A stretch of 64,000 bases of DNA. Source: Mucilaginibacter pankratovii (GTDB lineage Bacteria > Bacteroidota > Bacteroidia > Sphingobacteriales > Sphingobacteriaceae). The notes below the pieces were generated by a model, which saw nothing but the letters and a program-made list of their open reading frames with translations, was not told the DNA's origin and ran no database searches. The position numbers and the translations under genes are program-made. The DNA lies in assembly GCF_014773265.1 (NCBI RefSeq), contig NZ_JACWMY010000001.1:186001-250000 (forward strand). The letters run 5' to 3'. Positions 58,189 through 64,000 of the stretch are shown piece after piece (the first letter of the stretch is position 1; every line of letters starts with the position of its first letter).

Positions 58189-60516
58189 TTAGCTTTTCAC
58201 CGTATTAAGCGTTTTTAGCAAACCATTCATCTTTACCTTCACTTTCCCGGGGTGGGAAGAGATTATCTTACAGCTAATCACCTTCCCGTTTAACCAACTA
58301 AAGTCTACTATATAATTCCCCCGGGCTTTCACACCCTTAACCTGGCCCGATGCTTTCCAGCCATCGGGGATTGCCGGCAGCAGTTCAATAAAACCGGCGT
58401 GGCTTTGTATCAGCATCTCTGCTATGCCGGCGGCTGTGCCAAAGTTGCCGTCTATCTGGAACGGCGGCCCTGCTGATAACAAGTTGGGATAGATCCCCCC
58501 GCCCGCGCCGTAATTGATATCGGTACGCGTGGTGGGTTTCATAATCTCGGTAAACAATTTATAAGCGCGGTTACCATCCTTCAGGCGCGCCCAAAACAGC
58601 AATTTGTAGGCTATCGACCAGCTTGGCCCGTCATCTCCCCTAACTTCTAAGGATTTTTTGCAGGCCTCGGCCAATGCTGGTGTAGCTTCGGGCGTTATCA
58701 GCGATGCAGGATACAGCCCATACAAATGCGAGATATGCCTATGCTGCGGGTCGGTTTCTCTGTAATCTTCCAGCCATTCCATCAGTCGGCCATCGTTGGC
58801 TATTTGCCCGGCAGGGGGCAGTTGCTTTAGTTTTTCGGCCAAAGTTTTGGCGAAGGCATCATCTTTTCCTAATAGTTTGGATGCCGTTATCACATTACCG
58901 AACAGCTCACGGATGATCTGGTTATCGATGGTTGGCGCTACGCAAATGCTGGCAGTTTTGCCGTTGGGCAGATAAAAAGTATTCTCGGGCGATGAGGACG
59001 GCGAGGTAACCAGCCAGCCGGTTTTCTCATCCTTATTCAGCATGCTGCTATAAAATTGTGCCGAGCCTTTTAGTATAGGGTAAATATCGTTGAGGTATTT
59101 TTTATCCTGCGAAAAAGCGTAATGATCCCAAAGGTTATTACACAGCCAACCCGAGCCAGCCTTGGTTACGCCCCATGACGCGCTTTCGCCCGGCTCGGTA
59201 AAGCCCCAAACGTTGGTGATGACATGCGCCACCCAGCCATCGGCATTATAGTAGGCTTTGGCGGTGCGCTCTCCGGGTTTTACCATGCCTTTTACCAACT
59301 CGGCAAGGGGCAGGCTAAGTTCGGACAGATTAGATACCTCCACAGGCCATTGGTTCATCTGGATATTAACATCCAGGTGGTAATCGCCGTTCCACGGGGT
59401 TTGAATTTGGTTTGCCCAAAGGCCCTGCAGATTTGGCGGCAACAGGCCTACTCTTGTGCTGCAGATGCTTAAATATCTGCCGAATTGATAAAACAATACC
59501 GGCAACAGTTTATCAGCATTGGGGTTTTGGTGAAAGGTAAGCAGCCTTTTATCGGTGGTTTCTTCCGACGCAGTACTTGTACCCAGATCTACCGAAACCC
59601 GTTTAAACAGTTTTTGGTATTTAGCAATATGGGTGGCTTTTTCTGCTGTATAGGTGTTTTTTAAAGCAGCACTTAGCTTGGCATCTACATTCTTTTTATA
59701 GTCGGCCCCCTTAAAATTGGTACCGGCCGAGATGTAAATAGTTACTTCGGTAGCGTTTTTAATGATCAGCTTATTGCCATCATGCGTTTGGCTACCGCCT
59801 TTTAGTTGCGCTTTTACTTTGGCAAGGTATTGCATCCCGCCGGTATTGGTGCCGCTTGCTAATTGTCCGGTCATTTCCAGGCAACCGTTCTTTTCATCCG
59901 TTGCGCCGTGTTCGGGCCGGGATAAGGCAATGCTAAAGTTCAGTTGCCCTGGTTTATCGGCAGATAGCTTAATAATGCTTACATCACTGCCGAAACTGGT
60001 AAAATATTCGCGTTTATAGGTGACTCCGCCTCGCTGAAATGAGGCCGATGCTACCGCGTTATCCAGGGATAGTTCGCGCTTGTAATCGCTTATGTTATTG
60101 TTGGTATGGGCATAATTAAATTTGATCAGCAGATCGCCCAACATTTGGTAACAACCAAACGGCACGCCGCCCGAGCCAACACCCTTGCAGATAAAGTTTT
60201 TATCAACCAATGCCTGTGCTTCGTCGTTTTTACCTTCGGCTAATAGTCTGCGGATCTCGGGGAGGCTTTTGTAAGCTTCGTAATTATTGGCGTCCTGCGG
60301 GGCACCGCTCCACAGGGTGATATCATTGAGGGTGACGTTCTCTTCGTCGACACCGCTGGTGGGCATCATCCCTAAACGACCGTTGCCCAGGGCCAGTGTT
60401 TCTTCCCAGCGGGCGGCGGGTTTATCGTACCAAAGCCTTAGCGGCTTGTTTTGCGCGTATGTATTAAATGCTATAAAAACAGAAACGAGTGTAAACAGGC
60501 AGCAGTATCTTTTCAT
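58189..60516 (-). CDS. GH95 family glycosidase (alpha-L-fucosidase or alpha-L-galactosidase)
   Basis: 775 aa. Signal peptide about 1-21 (LVSVFIAFNTYAQ). The start of the mature enzyme, LRLWYDKPAARWEETLALGN followed by GRLGMM and VTLNDITLWSGAP, is the GH95 N-terminal domain. The (alpha/alpha)6 barrel holds DVNIQMNQWPVEVSNL (the two Asn of the inverting site), SPSSSPENTF (the Glu acid) and QIDGNFGTAAGIAEML (the Asp). All catalytic residues known for the family are present, so it should be active. It releases alpha-1,2-linked L-fucose or L-galactose. Neighbours are a clan D glycosidase and an esterase; all are leftward. Confidence 0.92.
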   Translation of the reverse strand: MKRYCCLFTLVSVFIAFNTYAQNKPLRLWYDKPAARWEETLALGNGRLGMMPTSGVDEENVTLNDITLWSGAPQDANNYEAYKSLPEIRRLLAEGKNDEAQALVDKNFICKGVGSGGVPFGCYQMLGDLLIKFNYAHTNNNISDYKRELSLDNAVASASFQRGGVTYKREYFTSFGSDVSIIKLSADKPGQLNFSIALSRPEHGATDEKNGCLEMTGQLASGTNTGGMQYLAKVKAQLKGGSQTHDGNKLIIKNATEVTIYISAGTNFKGADYKKNVDAKLSAALKNTYTAEKATHIAKYQKLFKRVSVDLGTSTASEETTDKRLLTFHQNPNADKLLPVLFYQFGRYLSICSTRVGLLPPNLQGLWANQIQTPWNGDYHLDVNIQMNQWPVEVSNLSELSLPLAELVKGMVKPGERTAKAYYNADGWVAHVITNVWGFTEPGESASWGVTKAGSGWLCNNLWDHYAFSQDKKYLNDIYPILKGSAQFYSSMLNKDEKTGWLVTSPSSSPENTFYLPNGKTASICVAPTIDNQIIRELFGNVITASKLLGKDDAFAKTLAEKLKQLPPAGQIANDGRLMEWLEDYRETDPQHRHISHLYGLYPASLITPEATPALAEACKKSLEVRGDDGPSWSIAYKLLFWARLKDGNRAYKLFTEIMKPTTRTDINYGAGGGIYPNLLSAGPPFQIDGNFGTAAGIAEMLIQSHAGFIELLPAIPDGWKASGQVKGVKARGNYIVDFSWLNGKVISCKIISSHPGKVKVKMNGLLKTLNTVKS

Positions 60517-60530
60517 TCTTTTTGGCTTAT

Positions 60531-60580
60531 CGCCCTAAGCGGGCGGTTAAAACAGGCGGCTTTAGTCGGGCTGTTTTAAC
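60531..60580. promoter_or_regulatory. Two hairpins in front of the GH95 gene
   Basis: gttaaaacag (60546-60555) pairs perfectly with ctgttttaac (60571-60580), and cgccc (60531-60535) with gggcg (60541-60545), which ends 1 base from the first arm. They lie 15-64 bases upstream of the GH95 ATG at 60516. They may end the upstream esterase transcript or fold in the GH95 leader. No T run follows. Confidence 0.4.
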
Positions 60581-60661
60581 ATTTGTTTAATTCTATTGGC
60601 TGCATTAAAAATAAAAGCTTAGCCCCGGCTATAAAATGGATAAAACCACAAAAAGAATGGA

Positions 60662-62602
60662 TTATTCACTCCTTAAAAAATTGACGATACGGCAGGCATA
60701 GCCCTTACTATTGGCGTTATGCTGGTCTGCTATTTTGAGTTTGAGCACATGTTTTCCCGGCTTTAAATTCCCGTCGAACAAAATATACCATGGCAGATGT
60801 AGCCAACCGCTCCATTGGGTGTACAAGTCGATATTTTGATAGGGCTTACCATCAATGGTGTAAGAAACGATACCCGCATCCCCGCCCGAAACAATGGCCA
60901 TACCGATAACCGTTCCCCTAAAATTCAGCGTTAGTTCCGCGCCGGGTTTCTCTGCGGATAATACCGGTACATTTACAAAACCCGGGCGGGTGCCCAGGCC
61001 ATCTTTTGGTACCCAGTTTGGGTTGATGCTCCAGCCTTCACCAGGCTTCGCCTTGTTGATGCTGTAATAATCGCCATTTACAAAGCTGGCAGCGTTTAGC
61101 CTTCTTGGTTTTGGTTCATATTTTCGCGAAGCTACGCCGGGGCTTATAGCCGCCTGCAGCAGGGCTTTTATATTGGCAAAATAAAGCTCCTGCCCAAAGG
61201 CAGCCGGGTGCAGGTCTTTAAAATCTCTGTCCCAGTCAAATTCTTTGTTCCGGATCTTATCATAAACTTCTTTAGCGATATTGATGGATGGCAGGCCGTA
61301 GCGCGATGCCACCAACTCGTGGTTAGCAACCTCTACAGGCGTTTTGCCCGATGCGTAATCCCGGTTCTTGTCCGGATCGGCGAAGGACATCATCACAATA
61401 TCCATCTGCGGGTTCGCGCGTTTTGCATGGAGGACGATGCCCTCCAGATCGCGCACCTGGGTTAAGCTATCGGTGCTGTTTGCCCGGTCGTTCACCGCTG
61501 CTTCTAAAAACAGCAGATCGATCTTACCGGAATCCAGCAGATCGCGCTTTAGCCGGAACGCGTGCGGCAAGCTACCTAAAGACGGTATGCCAGCGGCGAT
61601 AAACCTGAATTTGGTACCAGGGAAACGCTCCTTTAAATAAATAGTCACCTTATCTCTCCAACCCGGGTTAAAGGTGATAGAACCACCCAGAAAAGCAACC
61701 GTTGCAGGGCTGTGACGGAAACTATACAGCGATTTATTTAATCCTTTTCTCAGCTTAAAATAGTTAGCGTAAGGCAGCACCTGTTTTACGGGGTAGGCAT
61801 TGTTCATCAAAAAATCGGCAATATCTTCCGGGTGCTCTATCATAAAATGATGACCGAACAATTCCTGTGGCTGTTTATCTATCACTACCTCGGTAGCCGG
61901 GCCACCCAAGGATCTGTAATTTTTCACCAGGATATTGGAGTTCTCGTTAACGGGAACCAATTTATCGGCGTTACTAATGTAATGCAACAAGGGCATATGG
62001 AATGCTGCCAGGCCCTCCAGGTTATCCACTGGATTATCTTTAAAGGCCAGAGCCTGCTCTTCGGTAAAGCCGAAAACCTGTTTAAATTGCTTCCATGATG
62101 TGGTATCGCCCATGCCTGTTCCTTTACCGCCGGGCCAGCTTTTAATATCGCAGACCGGGGTTTCGCCATAAATGCAGCTTATCTTATCTGGGTTTCGCTT
62201 TGCCCAGGCGTAAGCGTACAGGCCACCGCGGCTCACCGCTTCCAAAGCTGGTTTTGTACTGAATGATGCGTTTTTAAGGAGGTAGGCGTAAAACTTATCC
62301 CAAACTTGCATAGCCTGCGGGCCGCCGTATTGGTTATCCACATCAATATAAGCTACATACATCCCCCGCGAAAGCAAAATGCTATCCGCATCGGTATGCC
62401 AGTCGGGAAACGAAGAGCGCCAGGCCCAGGGGTTACCGGGCAGGGGCTTATTTGGCTTTACATAATAGCCATCGTGTCCCTCTATCTTAAAACTCACGCG
62501 TTCGAAACCCTTCCATTTGGCGTTTGCGGATCTGGCCTCCTGCGCATTGGCCGACAGTATAAAACAAAGGAAAACACAAAGAGTAAAGTAGTATTTCGAC
62601 AT
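60662..62602 (-). CDS. Fusion of alpha/beta-hydrolase and SGNH/GDSL esterase domains
   Basis: 646 aa from the ATG at 62602 (MSKYYFTLCVFL), which gives a clean signal peptide ending SANAQ; starts at 62611 or 62665 are possible. The first ~260 residues form an alpha/beta-hydrolase with nucleophile Ser in AVSRGGLYAYAWA. The second domain is SGNH-type: block I AFLGGSITFNPGW, block II AAGIPSLGS, block III EAAVNDRANS and block V KDLHPAAFG. A final beta-sandwich holds GMAIVSGGDAGIVSYTIDG. Two esterase-type catalytic domains in one secreted chain suggest removal of two kinds of acyl group from a glycan. Same strand as the glycosidases, with 145 bp to the next gene. Substrate is inferred from context. 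Confidence 0.82.
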   Translation of the reverse strand: MSKYYFTLCVFLCFILSANAQEARSANAKWKGFERVSFKIEGHDGYYVKPNKPLPGNPWAWRSSFPDWHTDADSILLSRGMYVAYIDVDNQYGGPQAMQVWDKFYAYLLKNASFSTKPALEAVSRGGLYAYAWAKRNPDKISCIYGETPVCDIKSWPGGKGTGMGDTTSWKQFKQVFGFTEEQALAFKDNPVDNLEGLAAFHMPLLHYISNADKLVPVNENSNILVKNYRSLGGPATEVVIDKQPQELFGHHFMIEHPEDIADFLMNNAYPVKQVLPYANYFKLRKGLNKSLYSFRHSPATVAFLGGSITFNPGWRDKVTIYLKERFPGTKFRFIAAGIPSLGSLPHAFRLKRDLLDSGKIDLLFLEAAVNDRANSTDSLTQVRDLEGIVLHAKRANPQMDIVMMSFADPDKNRDYASGKTPVEVANHELVASRYGLPSINIAKEVYDKIRNKEFDWDRDFKDLHPAAFGQELYFANIKALLQAAISPGVASRKYEPKPRRLNAASFVNGDYYSINKAKPGEGWSINPNWVPKDGLGTRPGFVNVPVLSAEKPGAELTLNFRGTVIGMAIVSGGDAGIVSYTIDGKPYQNIDLYTQWSGWLHLPWYILFDGNLKPGKHVLKLKIADQHNANSKGYACRIVNFLRSE

Positions 62603-62662
62603 AAGTAGCATGGTTTGGCCCGGTAAGGCGGCCTTGTATAACGAAAATAAGGTGTTTAAAAC

Positions 62663-62698
62663 CAATAAACCATCCTTTTTGCAAAGAATGGTTTATTG
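62663..62698 (-). terminator. Hairpin with tetraloop after the surface lipoprotein gene
   Basis: On the minus strand caataaaccattcttt pairs with aaaggatggtttattg, 16 bp with one wobble, around the loop gcaa; gttttaaac follows. It starts 25 bp after the stop at 62724 and lies before the esterase gene. It should stop or attenuate transcripts from the upstream surface-protein operon, leaving the enzymes under lower or separate expression. The T tract is short. Confidence 0.6.
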
Positions 62699-62723
62699 AT
62701 GTGTGTATCGGCTAAGATAAGAT

Positions 62724-63950
62724 TTAGTTCAAAACGTCGTTCCAGAAGGTCATCTCGCTCATATTGCTATAGTTGCCATCGCCGGTTGTTACGTGCTTAA
62801 TGCGTACACGGATGTATCTAACGGGCGGCACGGTACCGAAATCGTATTTCTTGGCTTGCTGGCCATCGTCTGTTCTGGTGATGTCTTTTAGCAAAGTCCA
62901 ACCTTTGGCCACCATCTCTGCCGACCAGCCACCGTCCTTAGGAGACAGGCTTGTTTCGGCGCCGCTGATGTTGGCTATGCCCCAAATTTCAAACTGATCG
63001 GGGTTGTTACAGCAGTTACGGCCGATCTCTTCTATTGAGGTTAGTTTTTTGTACACCTTACCCATATCAAAAGTGATGGTATGCGGCATACCGTGGTCGC
63101 CATCACTGTGGAAGATGTTTGGATAACCCTGCGGACCGTTAGAACCGTCCCATAGCCTGCTTACGGTAGTTTCTCCGCTGTAAGTGCCGGCATCGCCATT
63201 TAAACGGTTCTCTCTGAACAATGCTTTATTACACTGCGCTATACCCGTAATGGCGGGGAAGGTGCCGTAGTTTGCCACAAAGAACGTATCGATAGAATTT
63301 TTATCAGGGATATATGAAGAACGAAACTGTACCGGCACACCCGATTTATAATCGGTTAGAGTGATGCCCAAACTGTCCGGTTTTAATTGTTTTACAACTT
63401 CTATCCCATCGCGGTTGGTGTATTTTATATCGGTACCAATGTTTACCACGCTGGTATCGCGCGGCAAAAAGTTAAGCCTGATATTACCATTGTCGCTCAC
63501 CGAGAAAGGATTAGCCGCGTTGTAAGTACGGTTAAGCAAACCCGAGCGATAAATTGGCCCGTAAACCTTCACGTTATTGATATCCAATGGAATGGAGCGG
63601 TTACCCTTTGCATCATAAGAATAGATGGTAAACGAATAAATGTACTCGTTCAGTCCCGGGATGATAGCCGTGATAGAGTCTGCTGTATTGTGATTGGTAG
63701 ACGTAAGGGTGATGGAATCGGCCTTATTGTTCCAGTAAATAACGTATTTGGTTATACTTGGATCGGGGCTTGGGTTCCACACCAGTGCGGCACGCAGGTT
63801 ACCCGATTTGGCATGTATCTTTGCCACAAGGCCCGGGTACGTTACCTCCTTTTCTTTCAGAAAGTTTTTAAAGTCCTTATCATCATGGCTACAGCCGAGT
63901 AAACCCAGCAATATGCAGCAGAACAGACTGATATTTAAAATATTTTTCAT
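62724..63950 (-). CDS. Surface lipoprotein with DUF4998 and F5/8-type C-terminal domain
   Basis: 408 aa. Lipobox LLGC with Cys20 (CCILLGLLGCSHDDKDF). Residues about 35-230 look like DUF4998, with a fibronectin-III-like part (ALVWNPSPDPSITKYVIYWN). The C-terminal ~150 residues, from RLWDGSNGPQGYPNIFHS to YIRVRIKHVTTGDG, resemble a discoidin/F5-8 C (DUF5000-like) glycan-binding domain. Such proteins sit on the cell surface in Sus-type polysaccharide loci as glycan-binding components, normally next to SusC/SusD genes. Those would lie to the right of this window. 50 bp of upstream DNA is visible after the ATG at 63950, without a clear promoter. Confidence 0.83.
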   Translation of the reverse strand: MKNILNISLFCCILLGLLGCSHDDKDFKNFLKEKEVTYPGLVAKIHAKSGNLRAALVWNPSPDPSITKYVIYWNNKADSITLTSTNHNTADSITAIIPGLNEYIYSFTIYSYDAKGNRSIPLDINNVKVYGPIYRSGLLNRTYNAANPFSVSDNGNIRLNFLPRDTSVVNIGTDIKYTNRDGIEVVKQLKPDSLGITLTDYKSGVPVQFRSSYIPDKNSIDTFFVANYGTFPAITGIAQCNKALFRENRLNGDAGTYSGETTVSRLWDGSNGPQGYPNIFHSDGDHGMPHTITFDMGKVYKKLTSIEEIGRNCCNNPDQFEIWGIANISGAETSLSPKDGGWSAEMVAKGWTLLKDITRTDDGQQAKKYDFGTVPPVRYIRVRIKHVTTGDGNYSNMSEMTFWNDVLN

Positions 63951-64000
63951 AATTCCTTATTTTAATTATTATCTACTACAGTGGTTTACCAAAAACTGTA

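Overview
The window looks like chromosomal DNA of a gliding or surface-active Bacteroidota, most likely a Sphingobacteriaceae member of the Mucilaginibacter/Pedobacter type. This is inferred from gene content: type IX secretion (T9SS) proteins of the PorP/SprF and PorE kind, secreted proteins with gliding-motility C-terminal domains, DUF4249 lipoproteins, a TonB receptor with an STN domain, a DUF4998-type surface lipoprotein beside glycoside hydrolases, and almost no recognisable Shine-Dalgarno sequences. No rRNA, tRNA, CRISPR array, transposase or prophage was seen.

Layout. 1-9036: a giant T9SS adhesin (2922 aa) followed by the N-terminus of a PorP/SprF partner that runs off the left edge. 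9344-10490: two phage tail-collar (microcystin-dependent) proteins in tandem. 10970-13657: a co-oriented unit of lipoprotein, seven-helix membrane protein, sensorless histidine kinase and NarL-type regulator. 13702-18381: a small orphan gene, a frameshifted peptidase E relative, a DNA-binding-like membrane protein, a duplicated DoxX-like membrane protein and a retropepsin-PDZ protein. 18498-23038: a second T9SS cassette (CHU_C protein, PorP/SprF, PorE-like OmpA). 23336-26986: a LodA-like quinone oxidase with a twin-arginine signal and its LodB-like flavoprotein, divergent from a cytochrome bd oxidase (27248-29611). 29778-33164: a SWIM-SNF2 helicase. 33406-34404: a secreted Hint-domain protein. 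34637-37417: a twin-arginine amine oxidase and aminotransferase pair. 38355-46802: a TonB-receptor cluster with two duplicated DUF4249 lipoproteins and an MG2/plug protein. 47023-55627: a seven-gene HlyD-TolC-MacB-type efflux operon ending in an NtrC-type regulator and kinase, with a sigma-54 promoter and palindromic upstream site in front. 55989-63950: part of a polysaccharide utilisation locus with GH36/27-like and GH95 enzymes, a fused alpha/beta-hydrolase-SGNH esterase, and a surface lipoprotein.

How the genes fit together. The T9SS cassettes put large repeat proteins on the cell surface. The efflux operon appears to be a self-contained circuit in which its last two genes control its first promoter. 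The LodAB-like pair and the amine oxidase/aminotransferase pair both suggest export of folded cofactor enzymes that act on amines or amino acids. The right end degrades fucose- or galactose-decorated, probably acylated, glycans.

Intergenic DNA carries several families of imperfect inverted repeats (REP or MITE-like), one of which also supplies an intrinsic terminator. The items most worth follow-up are the LodAB-like Tat pair, the sigma-54 efflux circuit, the alternating A/B repeat array in the adhesin, and the Hint protein without a C-terminal extein.
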